Positions 8,311-18,720 of a stretch of 64,000 bases of DNA are shown one piece after another. Origin of the DNA: Ligilactobacillus equi DSM 15833 = JCM 10991 (GTDB lineage: Bacteria; Bacillota; Bacilli; Lactobacillales; Lactobacillaceae); NCBI RefSeq assembly GCF_000615765.1, contig NZ_BAMI01000005.1, forward strand, positions 1 through 64,000. The letters are read 5' to 3'. The position numbers and the translations under genes are program-made. Below the pieces are notes generated by a model. It made no database searches. It was not told the DNA's origin and saw only the letters and a program-made list of their open reading frames with translations. Position 1 is the first letter of the stretch. Every line of letters begins with the position of its first letter.

Positions 8311-10716
8311 TTACTTTTTAGTGTTATTCCGGTTACGGCTAAAACGTGGTTTATTACCACGATTATTACGGTTACGGTCATTTAGACGGTGGTCACTGTG
8401 GCGGTCATTATAACGACGATTATTACCTTTACCAGAGCGGTTACGACCATTACGTTGACGCTTATCACCACGACGGTCATGGTTGCGGTCATTTCTTCTT
8501 TGTCTTGGTGGTAATTCAATTCCATCAAGCAAGTTAGACGTTGGCGCATCTTTCGGATTTAAAAGCTTGAAGTTAATTTCTTTTTGTTCCACATTGACAC
8601 TGTCTAACTTAACCCTAATTGCTTGCCCAATTCTAAAGGTCCGCTTGGAACGTTGCCCCACTAAGGCTAATTGTTTTTCCACAAAGTAGTAGAAATCATC
8701 TTTCAATTCACTAATATGAATTAAACCTTCAACCGTATTTTCTAGGGCAATGAACATCCCAAACTTTGTTACGGAACTTACCACGGCGTCAAACTCTTCC
8801 CCAACATGGTCAGCCATGTATTCAGCCTTCTTCATGGCATCAGTGTCACGTTCCGTATCAATGGCTCGTCTTTCCATTTCAGAAGCATGAGTGGTCATTT
8901 CAGGTAATTGACTTTCGATGCGATCTTGCGTATCTTGACTACGGTCAGTAGCGTAAGTTCGAATTAAACGGTGGACCATCAAGTCTGGGTAACGTCTGAT
9001 TGGTGAGGTGAAGTGGGTGTAATCCCCTGCCGCCAAAGAGAAGTGTCCAACTGGTGTTGGGGCGTATTTAGCTTGTTGCATGGAACGTAACATCATGGTT
9101 GAAACCATGGCTTCTTCAGGACTACCTGCTACCTTTTTCAAAACAGTTTGCAACATCTTAGGGGTAATTTTATCAGAACGCCCCGTAACTTGTACACCTA
9201 ATCCTTCCAACATTTCGTAAAAGGCCTTGATTTTGTCTTCCTTAGGGTCTTCGTGAATCCGATAAACAAACGGTAAGTGTGCTTGATTGTAATGAGTTGC
9301 AACTGTTTCATTCGCAGCCAACATGAAGGATTCCACCATTCTTTCAGAAGTTCCCCGTTCCCGGATTTGAATATCCGTTGGATGACCTTCTTCATCAACG
9401 ATAATCTTGGCTTCAGGAAATTCAAAATCAATCGAACCGCGACGTTTACGCATTTTGACTAAAATTTTGTGTAATTCAGCCATCTCCTTAAACATTGGCA
9501 CCAGTTCCGCATAACGTTCCTTGGTCTTTTCATCATCAGATTCCAAAATCTTGTTGATGTCAATGTAAGTCATTCTCTCCGTGGTCTTAATCACAGATGG
9601 GAAAATTTCGTGATTTACTACTTCACCTTCCGATGTAATTTCCATTTCACAAGACATGGCTAACCGTTCCACCTTCGGATTTAAAGAACAAATTCCGTTA
9701 GATAGCTTAGGTGGCAACATTGGAATCACACGGTCAGTCAAGTACACGGAAGTTCCCCGGTCGTAAGCTTCATCATCCAAAGGTGTTCCCGGACGAACAT
9801 AGTGAGAAACATCAGCAATGTGGACCCCTAAGTGGTAATTGCCATTTTCAAGTTTCCATACCGTTACCGCATCATCCAAGTCTTTTGATTCGATACTGTC
9901 AATCGTAACTAATTTTTGATCAGTTAAGTCCCGACGCCCCACTTTTTCTGCTTCCGTTACATAATCGGGAATTTGGGCAATTTGATCTTGCACTTCTTGC
10001 GGAAATTCAGTTGGTAAATTGTGTTGGTAAACAATTTCCAAAATATCGATTCCTGGGTCATTAACATTCCCGATTACCTTGGTAGCAACCCCTTTAAGGA
10101 TACCAGGTAAGTGAGAATCTGGATAAGCAGTAATATCCGCTAAAATCACTTCACCGGGGACGGGATGTAAACCTGTGTCTTCGATTAAGAAGCGGTAGTT
10201 AGCTAGCTTCTTGTCTTTTAATTTGATAATTCCAATAATCCCCGCAGGCAACTTTTCGTCTTCCGGAACTTCAAAAGCCCCTACGACTTGGGTCAAATTG
10301 TGTTGGGTAATGGCCACAATTTTACCTTCTGGTCCCTTACCATTTTCGGGATCACCAGCCGATAACATTTCCACTTCCACCTCGTCACCATTTAAAGCGG
10401 CCATGGTTTGGGTCGGATTAATAAAGAAATCTGGTTGTTCTGGATCAATGGTTACAAAACCAAAACCGCGGTCATTTCCGTGGAAAATCCCCGTAAACAC
10501 TTGAGCTTCCTTGCGACGGGCCAAAGTAAAGGCCCCACTTTGGTTCAGATTGATTTGGTGGTCATGTTCCAATTCCGCTAAAGCCTTAACCACAAATTTG
10601 AATTGGCCACTTTTTTGCATATCAAGTAAATCAACTAACTGATTTACCGTAAATTCTTGGTCTGGTTGCTCGCCTAAATGGGCGAGAATCGCCGCTTTTA
10701 ATTCATCATTTTGCAT
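8311..10716 (-). CDS. rnr: Ribonuclease R
   Basis: RNase R is a processive 3'-5' exoribonuclease that degrades structured RNA. The 801-residue protein reads in the family's order: N-terminal winged helix (about 1-60), two cold-shock domains (about 70-220), the RNB catalytic domain with [22 protein letters not shown] (acidic metal ligands around 265-285), an S1 domain ([20 protein letters not shown], about 640-720) and a basic tail. The last roughly 65 residues are almost only R, N, D, G and K, a low-complexity RNA-binding tail longer than in many homologues. It is co-transcribed with smpB. The secG terminator separates it from the gene upstream. Confidence 0.96.
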   Translation of the reverse strand: MQNDELKAAILAHLGEQPDQEFTVNQLVDLLDMQKSGQFKFVVKALAELEHDHQINLNQSGAFTLARRKEAQVFTGIFHGNDRGFGFVTIDPEQPDFFINPTQTMAALNGDEVEVEMLSAGDPENGKGPEGKIVAITQHNLTQVVGAFEVPEDEKLPAGIIGIIKLKDKKLANYRFLIEDTGLHPVPGEVILADITAYPDSHLPGILKGVATKVIGNVNDPGIDILEIVYQHNLPTEFPQEVQDQIAQIPDYVTEAEKVGRRDLTDQKLVTIDSIESKDLDDAVTVWKLENGNYHLGVHIADVSHYVRPGTPLDDEAYDRGTSVYLTDRVIPMLPPKLSNGICSLNPKVERLAMSCEMEITSEGEVVNHEIFPSVIKTTERMTYIDINKILESDDEKTKERYAELVPMFKEMAELHKILVKMRKRRGSIDFEFPEAKIIVDEEGHPTDIQIRERGTSERMVESFMLAANETVATHYNQAHLPFVYRIHEDPKEDKIKAFYEMLEGLGVQVTGRSDKITPKMLQTVLKKVAGSPEEAMVSTMMLRSMQQAKYAPTPVGHFSLAAGDYTHFTSPIRRYPDLMVHRLIRTYATDRSQDTQDRIESQLPEMTTHASEMERRAIDTERDTDAMKKAEYMADHVGEEFDAVVSSVTKFGMFIALENTVEGLIHISELKDDFYYFVEKQLALVGQRSKRTFRIGQAIRVKLDSVNVEQKEINFKLLNPKDAPTSNLLDGIELPPRQRRNDRNHDRRGDKRQRNGRNRSGKGNNRRYNDRHSDHRLNDRNRNNRGNKPRFSRNRNNTKK

Positions 10717-10765
10717 GCTATTTTTTCCTCTTGTATCTGTCTAATTTCGATCATTTTACCTAGCT

Positions 10766-10797
10766 TTTTAAAAAGCCCCCTGGAGTCAGGAGGCTTT
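10766..10797 (-). terminator. Terminator of secG
   Basis: On the minus strand AAAGCC-CCTG pairs with CAGG-GGCTTT around a short loop, followed by TTTTTAAAAAG. It lies between the secG stop and rnr. Confidence 0.7.
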
Positions 10798-10814
10798 CTT
10801 GTGCTTTATGAGCC

Positions 10815-11051
10815 TTAATGTGATGAAATGTAGGCAAGTGCAAGCGCCAAGCCAAACATAATTACACCTAAAACAACTGTTACTCTTTGCATAAATGCTT
10901 CAAATCCACGGGGCTTTTGCTTGCTAAATAAATCGGCCGCTCCCCCAGATAAAGCACTAGAAGCATTATCATTTTTTGCCGGCTGCATCAAGACAGCGAT
11001 AATCATTAAAATAGAATCGACAATCAATAATGTTAACAAAATATTGTACAA
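10815..11051 (-). CDS. secG: Preprotein translocase subunit SecG
   Basis: SecG is the small auxiliary subunit of the SecYEG channel. The 78-residue protein has two membrane helices (about 4-22 and 57-75) joined by a polar loop containing DNASSALSGGAADLF, the family signature. The order secG-rnr-smpB is the common Firmicute arrangement, although here a terminator lies between secG and rnr. The start follows GAGGAGG on the minus strand. Confidence 0.93.
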   Translation of the reverse strand: MYNILLTLLIVDSILMIIAVLMQPAKNDNASSALSGGAADLFSKQKPRGFEAFMQRVTVVLGVIMFGLALALAYISSH

Positions 11052-11130
11052 AACAAGACCTCCTCGCCCACTTTGGTAATTTAATATCTACTCTAATCTA
11101 TCATATTTTAGCGATAAATTCCAGTCTTAC

Positions 11131-12687
11131 TTACCCTTGAGCGAAATTTTCCCGGTTATACTGTTGGATTTTGTCATTCAAAAGACCGCGCTTATCATGG
11201 CTAGTTAGAAAAATCAAGGTATCACCACTACGTATCAAAGTATCACCGTGGGGAATCAAAAGATTTTCCCCCCGTCGAATTTCCACCAAGAGACAATACT
11301 TAGGCCAAGAAATTTCACGAACTTGTTTATCTTGTAAATAAGAGCCTGAAAAAACCGGTACCTCCAGCCGATCTTCATAACGCTCGGCCATCTCAACTTC
11401 AGCATGCTTAACCGACTTCAAGCGCGCCAACATGGCTTCATAAATTGGCCGTCCCCCACAAACATCAACTAAAAGATAGGCAATAATTGCGACAACGGCC
11501 AAAGGCATCAGGTGAGATAAAGAACCCACCATTTCGGTAATTAGTAAAATTGCCGTAAATGGGGCTTTACTGATACAAGCAAAATACCCTGCCATAGCAT
11601 ACACCACAAAGTTTGCGACTAAATATGTAGGCAACAAACCTAAGACCACTAAAAGTTGACCATATAAGGCACCGATAATCGCCCCCAAGGTGAGAATCGG
11701 TAAGAAAATTCCGCCGGGTAAACCAGAGCCATATGATAGCGTCGAAAATAGCAAGCGTAAGACAAACATCCCTAATAAAATACCTAAACCAGGTACTTGT
11801 TGGCCAAAAGAGACAATTAACCCATTCCCACCGCCTAAAGTTTGTGGCCAGTAGAGTCCGATGGGAAGAACTAATAGAAGCGGTACAATACTATCCAAAA
11901 TGGCTGGCCAAAAGCGGTACTTAGCGTAAACCTTTCCCACATTGAGAGTTAAATATTGATATAAATACCCCAAAGCTCCTAATAACAGTCCCAATAATAA
12001 TAAGTACGGATAATAGCGAATAGGCAAGGCATATTGATGCTGCATGTGCAAGACCGGTGTCAAACCGAAAATACTCATCGAAACTGCATTCGCCGCTAAA
12101 GCTGCTGACAATGCGGTCATCCAAACTAAAGGAGAAAAATTATGGTACACTTCTTCGATGACAAAAAGCGTCCCCGCAATCGGCGCATTAAAGGCGGCGG
12201 AGAGACCTGCTGCAGATCCTCCTGCAATTAACAATCGCCGGCCAACACCGTGATGATTAGTTTTTTCGGCAAAACCTTGCCCGACCATGGCTCCTAATTG
12301 AATGGAAGGACCTTCCCGTCCCAGAAAAAGTCCAGGCGCAATGGCCAAAACCCCGCCAAACCATTTGCGCCATAAGACTGACCACCATTTTTGTTCTAAA
12401 AAACCACTTAATTGACCTTCTACTTGCGGAATTCCTGATCCTTTAATATTAGGCTCATCGTGGATTAAGCGCGCTTCAAGCAAACAAATCAAGGTAATAA
12501 TTGGTAACCACACTAATAACCACCAAGGGTTAGTTTTAATTAAGCTATAAAAGTACACCGCGATTTGCGCTAATTCTTCAATAGCCTTTCGAAAAGCGGC
12601 CACAATAATCCCTGCTAAAACTCCAACTGCAACTCCCTTGCCAATGAAATGCAGACGACTGAAATCAAAATTTCTATTTTTTTCCAC
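11131..12687 (-). CDS. ClC-family chloride channel/transporter with C-terminal TrkA_C domain
   Basis: ClC proteins move chloride or fluoride, often in exchange for protons. All selectivity-filter segments are present: GSGIPQVEG, GREGPSIQLGA with the gating glutamate, and GSGLPGGIFLPILTLGA. Ten or more membrane helices are followed by a cytoplasmic TrkA_C (RCK_C) domain in the last 80 residues, which usually binds a regulatory ligand. The frame opens at 12705, but GGAGGAA lies six bases before a GTG at 12687, so I start there (518 residues). The gating glutamate and the length argue for a Cl-/H+ antiporter over a F- channel (inference). Confidence 0.92.
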   Translation of the reverse strand: MEKNRNFDFSRLHFIGKGVAVGVLAGIIVAAFRKAIEELAQIAVYFYSLIKTNPWWLLVWLPIITLICLLEARLIHDEPNIKGSGIPQVEGQLSGFLEQKWWSVLWRKWFGGVLAIAPGLFLGREGPSIQLGAMVGQGFAEKTNHHGVGRRLLIAGGSAAGLSAAFNAPIAGTLFVIEEVYHNFSPLVWMTALSAALAANAVSMSIFGLTPVLHMQHQYALPIRYYPYLLLLGLLLGALGYLYQYLTLNVGKVYAKYRFWPAILDSIVPLLLVLPIGLYWPQTLGGGNGLIVSFGQQVPGLGILLGMFVLRLLFSTLSYGSGLPGGIFLPILTLGAIIGALYGQLLVVLGLLPTYLVANFVVYAMAGYFACISKAPFTAILLITEMVGSLSHLMPLAVVAIIAYLLVDVCGGRPIYEAMLARLKSVKHAEVEMAERYEDRLEVPVFSGSYLQDKQVREISWPKYCLLVEIRRGENLLIPHGDTLIRSGDTLIFLTSHDKRGLLNDKIQQYNRENFAQG

Positions 12688-12705
12688 AAGTAATTCCTCC
12701 ATCAA

Positions 12706-12741
12706 ACAAAAAGAAACCGGAAAGATTTACATCCTTCCGGT
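12706..12741 (-). terminator. Terminator of the cggR-eno glycolytic operon
   Basis: ACCGGAA (12716-12722) pairs with TTCCGGT (12735-12741), extended by GA/TC after a mismatch. The minus-strand transcript continues into TTCTTTTTG. It lies just downstream of eno. Confidence 0.75.
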
Positions 12742-12765
12742 CCCTTCTAACGCTTTAAGCGAATC

Positions 12766-14094
<1,329 letters not shown>

Positions 14095-14176
14095 TTAACT
14101 CTCCTTTGAGATAATTGACTTTGAGAAATTATTCTCTTACTTTGTATTCTAAAGGTTTATTGTGCTTTTTTCAAGC

Positions 14177-14932
14177 CTATTTTTGGTAGTTAACCAAGGC
14201 AAGGTATGATTCTGGAACTAATGAAGCACCACCAACTAAACCACCGTCGATGTCTTCTTTAGCCATTAATTCCTTCACGTTTTCAGGCTTTACAGAACCA
14301 CCGTATTGAACGCGAACTTTGTCAGCAGTTGTTTGGTCGTATAACTTAGCAACTGTTTGACGTACTACAGCACAGATTTCTTGTGCTTGGTCAGCAGTAG
14401 CTGTCTTACCAGTACCAATAGCCCAAATTGGTTCGTAGGCGATTACTAAGCTGGCTACTTGATCAGCTGATAAGTCTTTCAAAGCTGCAGTAACTTGGTT
14501 TTCAACCCATTCTTCAGCTTTGCCAGCTTCACGAGTTTCCAAAGATTCACCACAACATACGATTGGTGTCAAACCGTTGTTGAAGATAGCGTGAGCTTTC
14601 TTGTTGATATCTTCGTCAGTTTCGTGGAAGTAGTCACGACGTTCTGAGTGACCAATAACCACGTAGTCAACGCCCATTTCTTTCAATACCTTAGGTGAAG
14701 TTTCACCAGTGAAGGCACCTTCATTTTCGAAGTAGCAGTTTTCGGCAGCAACTTTCAAGTCTGAACCTTTGGCAGCTTCTAATAAAGCTGGCAAGTCAAC
14801 AGCTGGAGCAGCAATAACTGATTCTACATCAGTAGCTGCTGGTAATTGGTCTTTAACGGCCTTAACAAATTCTGCAGTTTGAACTGGGTTCATGTTCATT
14901 TTCCAGTTACCTGCGATAATTGGTGTACGCAC
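14177..14932 (-). CDS. tpiA: Triosephosphate isomerase
   Basis: TpiA interconverts dihydroxyacetone phosphate and glyceraldehyde 3-phosphate. The 251-residue TIM barrel shows GNWKMN (catalytic Lys), GHSERR (catalytic His, about 95-100), [11 protein letters not shown] with the catalytic Glu and loop 6, and the phosphate-binding YGGSVKPEN and GGLVGGASL. It lies between pgk and eno. Two small hairpins lie in the pgk-tpiA spacer. Confidence 0.98.
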   Translation of the reverse strand: MRTPIIAGNWKMNMNPVQTAEFVKAVKDQLPAATDVESVIAAPAVDLPALLEAAKGSDLKVAAENCYFENEGAFTGETSPKVLKEMGVDYVVIGHSERRDYFHETDEDINKKAHAIFNNGLTPIVCCGESLETREAGKAEEWVENQVTAALKDLSADQVASLVIAYEPIWAIGTGKTATADQAQEICAVVRQTVAKLYDQTTADKVRVQYGGSVKPENVKELMAKEDIDGGLVGGASLVPESYLALVNYQK

Positions 14933-14967
14933 TAATATTCATCCTTTCAAAATGAAAAATTCTTGAT

Positions 14968-15006
14968 GGGGAGGCCAACACCTCCCCCGGGAGTCTCTCA
15001 GAGACT
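14968..15006 (-). promoter_or_regulatory. Two intercistronic hairpins between pgk and tpiA
   Basis: GGGGAGG/CCTCCCC (14968-14987) and AGTCTC/GAGACT (14992-15006) form two adjacent stem-loops. No long T-run follows, so they are better read as mRNA-processing or stability elements, or a partial terminator, than as the end of the operon. This is inference. Confidence 0.5.
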
Positions 15007-15022
15007 ATTTTGGGGTAACAGA

Positions 15023-16224
15023 TTATTTATCAGACACCGCAGCAACGGCTGGTAAAGTCTTACCTTCAAGGTATTCAAGTGATGAACCACCACCAGTAGA
15101 TACGTGGCTGAACTTGTCGGCGATACCTAATTGCTTAGCAGCAGCAACTGAGTCCCCACCACCAACAATAGTTGTAGCATCTTCTAAAGAACCGATGAAC
15201 TTACCAAGTTCTAAAGTACCCTTAGCGAAGTTAGACATTTCGAACACACCCATAGGTCCATTCCAAACAACTGTCTTAGCATCAGCCAAGTTTTGCTTGA
15301 ATAATTCAATTGACTTTTCACCAACATCAAGGGCCATGTAGCCTGCAGGAATGTCGCCTTCAACTGTCTTAAATTCTGCGTCGTTAGCAAACTTGTCAGC
15401 TACCACGTTATCGATAGGTAAAACTAACTTGTCGCCAGCTTTTTCCATTAATTCCTTAGCTAATTCAATTTTGTCTTCTTCAACTAAAGAGTTACCAACT
15501 TCGATACCCTTAGCAGCGTAGAATGTGTAAGTCATTCCACCACCAATGATAACCTTGTCAGCTTTTGATAATAAGTGGTTGATAACACCAATCTTACTTG
15601 AAACCTTTGAACCACCTAAAACAGCCACGAATGGACGTTCTGGAGCATCAACAGCTTCACCTAAGAACTTGATTTCTTTTTCTAATAAGAAACCAGCAGC
15701 AGCAGGCTTACCTTCAGCTTCATAGCTTCGGAAATACCAACGTTAGATGCGTGAGCACGGTGAGCAGTACCGAAAGCATCGTTCACAAACATGTCACCTA
15801 ATGAAGCCCAGTATTGGCCCAATTCTTGGTCGTTACCAGATTCCTTCTTACCATCTAAGTCTTCGAAACGAGTATTTTCGAATAACAATACGTCACCATC
15901 GTTCATGTTAGCAATAGCTTCTTCTAATTGAGCACCACGCGTAACAGGTACGAAAGTTACAGGCTTACCTAATAAGTCAGCAAGCTTAGCAGCAACTGGA
16001 CGCATTGATAAAGCAGCCTTATCTTCTTCAGTCTTAACCCGACCTAAGTGCGAGAATAAAATTGCCTTACCACCGTTGTCGATTACGTACTTAATAGTTG
16101 GTAATGCAGCCACGATACGGTTATCGTCACCAACAACACCATCTTTAACAGGTACGTTGAAGTCAACACGGATTAAAACTTTTTTGTCTTGAACGTTTAA
16201 ATCTGAAACAGTAAGTTTAGCCAT
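15023..16224 (-). CDS. pgk: Phosphoglycerate kinase, frame broken by an apparent 1-nt deletion
   Basis: Pgk transfers the acyl phosphate of 1,3-bisphosphoglycerate to ADP. The N-terminal part (16224 to about 15720) has [10 protein letters not shown] and FSHLGR. The C-terminal part (from about 15720 to 15023) has [14 protein letters not shown], the nucleotide-binding [10 protein letters not shown] and [11 protein letters not shown]. The frames meet at 15711-15723, where the minus strand reads ATGAAGCTGAAGG. One extra A restores ..[13 protein letters not shown].. and a 400-residue protein of normal length. The organism keeps the full glycolytic operon, so I take this as a sequence error. The ATG at 16224 is chosen because GGAGG lies 10 bases upstream. 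Confidence 0.93.
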
Positions 16225-16273
16225 TAGTAGCAAACCTCCAATAAATTTGTGTGATTATAAAATCAAAAGAAAA

Positions 16274-16297
16274 GCGGGAGGAGTTGCCTCCCCCCGC
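16274..16297 (-). promoter_or_regulatory. Intercistronic hairpin between gap and pgk
   Basis: GCGGGAGG pairs with CCTCC..CCCGC around a short loop, a GC-rich stem in AT-rich DNA. It lies in the 100-bp gap-pgk spacer without a strong T-run. In other Firmicutes the gap transcript is processed and is more abundant than the distal genes, and such a stem could protect the gap 3' end (inference). Confidence 0.55.
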
Positions 16298-16324
16298 CAA
16301 AATATTACTAGTATTAACTTAAAA

Positions 16325-17341
16325 TTAAGCTAAGAAGCTAGCAAATTTTTCTAAAGTACGGATCATTTGAGCAGTGAAACCTGATTCGTTGTCGTACCAT
16401 GCAACAGTCTTAACAACTTGGCCTTCACCTTCACCAACAACTTGTGTTTGTGTTGGGTCAAATACTGAACCAAATGATGTACCGATAATATCTGAAGAAA
16501 CAACACCATCAGCGTTGTAACCAAATGATTCGTTACCTTCAGTAACAGCCTTAACAGCTGCGTTAACTTCTTCAGCTGTAACTTCTTTGTTAAGAGTTGC
16601 AACTAATTCAGTTAATGAACCAGTAATAACAGGAACACGTTGTGCGTGACCATCTAACTTACCGTTAAGTTCTGGAACAACCAAACCGATAGCCTTAGCA
16701 GCACCAGTTGAGTGAGGGATAGTGTTTTGAGCAGCAGCACGTGCGTTACGTACGTTACCACCACGGTCAGGACCATCTTGTAACTTTTGAGTTGCTGTGT
16801 AAGCGTGGATAGTTGTCATAGTACCAGCCTTGATACCGAAAGCATCGTTAACGGCCTTAGCTAAAGGTGCTAAACAGTTAGTAGTACATGAAGCAGCAGA
16901 AACGATTTGGTCGTCGGCTGTCAATGTGTCATCGTTAACACCGTAAACGATAGTCTTCATCTTACCTGCAGGAGCAGAGATTAAAACTTTCTTTGCACCG
17001 GCGTTTACGTGAGCTTGTGCTTTTTCAGCTGATGTGTAGAAACCAGTTGATTCAAGAACCAAGTCAACACCGTCGTTCTTAACCCAAGGAATGTTGTTTG
17101 CATCTGCTTCAGCATAAACAGGGATTTCCTTACCGTTAACAACCAATGCGTTTTCAGTTGCAGAAATTTCTGCATCAAATTGGCCGTGAGCTGTGTCGTA
17201 CTTCAATAAGTGAGCCAACATAGCTGGTGAAGTTAAGTCGTTGATAGCAACAACTTCTAAGTTTTCTGAAGTTTCAGCAATACGACGGAAAGCTAAACGA
17301 CCGATACGGCCAAAACCATTAATACCTACTTTTGTAGTCAT
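16325..17341 (-). CDS. gap: Glyceraldehyde-3-phosphate dehydrogenase
   Basis: Gap oxidises and phosphorylates glyceraldehyde 3-phosphate, reducing NAD+. The 338-residue protein has the Rossmann [15 protein letters not shown], the active-site [15 protein letters not shown] with the catalytic Cys near 155, and the C-terminal [12 protein letters not shown]. It follows the repressor gene cggR by 60 bases, the classical arrangement in which CggR controls central glycolysis. Confidence 0.98.
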   Translation of the reverse strand: MTTKVGINGFGRIGRLAFRRIAETSENLEVVAINDLTSPAMLAHLLKYDTAHGQFDAEISATENALVVNGKEIPVYAEADANNIPWVKNDGVDLVLESTGFYTSAEKAQAHVNAGAKKVLISAPAGKMKTIVYGVNDDTLTADDQIVSAASCTTNCLAPLAKAVNDAFGIKAGTMTTIHAYTATQKLQDGPDRGGNVRNARAAAQNTIPHSTGAAKAIGLVVPELNGKLDGHAQRVPVITGSLTELVATLNKEVTAEEVNAAVKAVTEGNESFGYNADGVVSSDIIGTSFGSVFDPTQTQVVGEGEGQVVKTVAWYDNESGFTAQMIRTLEKFASFLA

Positions 17342-17401
17342 TGTAGAATTTCCTCCTTTAGGAAATGAAAAAATTTATTTTAAAAAGCAATGCGACTAAC
17401 A

Positions 17402-18430
17402 TTACTCGTTTAAAATCTGTTGTGCGGCCCCTTGATCCGTCACCAGATAAGTTTGACGGGGAGCATGTTTCATATATGCAGCAATCGCCTTGGCCTTAGA
17501 GGCACCACCGGCAACAGCAAGCACACAGTCCATATCTGCGAGATCTTCCAATTGCAAACCAATCCTAGGGATCTTATAAACAATCTGCCCATCTTCATCG
17601 AAGAAATAACCAAAAGCCTCACTCACTGCTCGCTTATCCTGGAGCATTTTTACAACTTCTGGTGCCATCTCTCGCCGTTCAGCCATTGACATGGCTCCAC
17701 CAATCGAATGGATGACGGCATTACTTTGCTTAATTAAGGAAACTACCGCTTGTACCGCCGGTTCCTTTAACAAAGACTGATAGGTACTCTCGCTTACCTG
17801 CTCTGGCACATACAACACACGGTGATGACCACCAGCGTTTTCAGCCATTTGAGCAGAAACATTATTGGCTTGAATGTCAATCCGTTCACCAATTCCGCCC
17901 CGCGCTGGGACAAAAGTTAGTTCCCGATTAACACTAATAGCTGGATTCAACCTTTTGGCAATAGCTGCCATAGTTGTCCCCCCCATTACAGCAATAATGT
18001 TCTCTCCTTCTGGCAGGAGCGTTTGTAATGTAGCACTCACGATATTACCCATATCATTCACTACTTGAGGTTGTGAATCGCTATCCCCAGCAACAATCAG
18101 ACACCTAGCAATATCTAGTTTAGTAGCTAGTCTTGCTTCCATTTGCTGTAGACCAAGCAAATGGTCCATCAGGTGTGCCAGACCTTGAATTGTAGCTTGT
18201 CCCTTGGAGGTGATAATCATCCCGGACTTGGTGATAGCAATAAGCTCTTGCTTTTTTAAAAAATCGGTTTCCGTCCGCAAAACACGTTCGCTAGTATCGA
18301 GCGTCTGCGCTAATAAACGCCGCCCTACTGGTTGGGCCCAAGCGATGTTGCGTAAAATTGTAAACCGACGGCTCATAATTTCGACCATGTCTGGGGCGAT
18401 TAACTCGATCCATTCTAATTCCTGGTGCAT
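17402..18430 (-). CDS. cggR: Central glycolytic genes regulator CggR
   Basis: CggR is a SorC/DeoR-type repressor whose DNA binding is relieved by fructose-1,6-bisphosphate. About 342 residues: an N-terminal winged helix (RFTILRNIAWAQPVGRRLLAQTL, about 23-45), then a sugar-phosphate isomerase-like effector domain with VMGGTTMAAIAKRL and LAVAGGASKAKAIAAYMKHA. The frame extends to 18475 but covers the operator. The ATG at 18430 after AGAGG is the better start. It heads the gap-pgk-tpiA-eno operon and probably autoregulates through the site at 18448-18483. Confidence 0.95.
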   Translation of the reverse strand: MHQELEWIELIAPDMVEIMSRRFTILRNIAWAQPVGRRLLAQTLDTSERVLRTETDFLKKQELIAITKSGMIITSKGQATIQGLAHLMDHLLGLQQMEARLATKLDIARCLIVAGDSDSQPQVVNDMGNIVSATLQTLLPEGENIIAVMGGTTMAAIAKRLNPAISVNRELTFVPARGGIGERIDIQANNVSAQMAENAGGHHRVLYVPEQVSESTYQSLLKEPAVQAVVSLIKQSNAVIHSIGGAMSMAERREMAPEVVKMLQDKRAVSEAFGYFFDEDGQIVYKIPRIGLQLEDLADMDCVLAVAGGASKAKAIAAYMKHAPRQTYLVTDQGAAQQILNE

Positions 18431-18447
18431 GTTATGGCCTCTTTCTC

Positions 18448-18483
18448 CGGGACGCCCAACGTCCAACCGTGTCATTCGGCGAC
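18448..18483. promoter_or_regulatory. CggR operator
   Basis: The layout CGGGAC-N6-CGTC-N4-CGTGTC-N6-CGAC exactly keeps the spacing of the B. subtilis operator (CGGGAC-N6-TGTC-N4-CGGGAC-N6-TGTC). The first half-site is near identical and the second is degenerate. It lies between the cggR promoter and start codon, the same relative position as in Bacillus, but the better half-site reads on the strand opposite to transcription. Confidence 0.75.
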
Positions 18484-18563
18484 CCAGTAAGTAAAAAAAA
18501 CAAAGCGCAACAACGAATCTAATTTAATTTTAAACCGTTCTTACACCTCTCAATTACAATTCT

Positions 18564-18591
18564 ATTATAGCATGGATTGAGTTTTTTGCAA
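18564..18591 (-). promoter_or_regulatory. Promoter of the cggR-gap-pgk-tpiA-eno operon
   Basis: On the minus strand TTGCAA (18586-18591) and TATAAT (18564-18569) are separated by 16 bases. The -10 is perfect. The operator lies about 80 bases downstream, before the cggR start. Confidence 0.75.
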
Positions 18592-18720
18592 CTGTAAAGC
18601 CTTAGTTTTCTAGGGTGATTTCTACTTTCACCAAATCCCGAATTATATATGTGATAACACATCCGATATTTACAATAACCGAATTTCCATTCTTTTTAAA
18701 GCTTGATTAACAAGAAAAAC

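Noticed and set aside
8346-8537. Plus-strand ORF rich in H, Y, G and D opposite the rnr 3' end
   Set aside because: It is the antisense reading of the arginine/asparagine-rich RNase R tail; it has no SD, and its composition is explained by the codons opposite.
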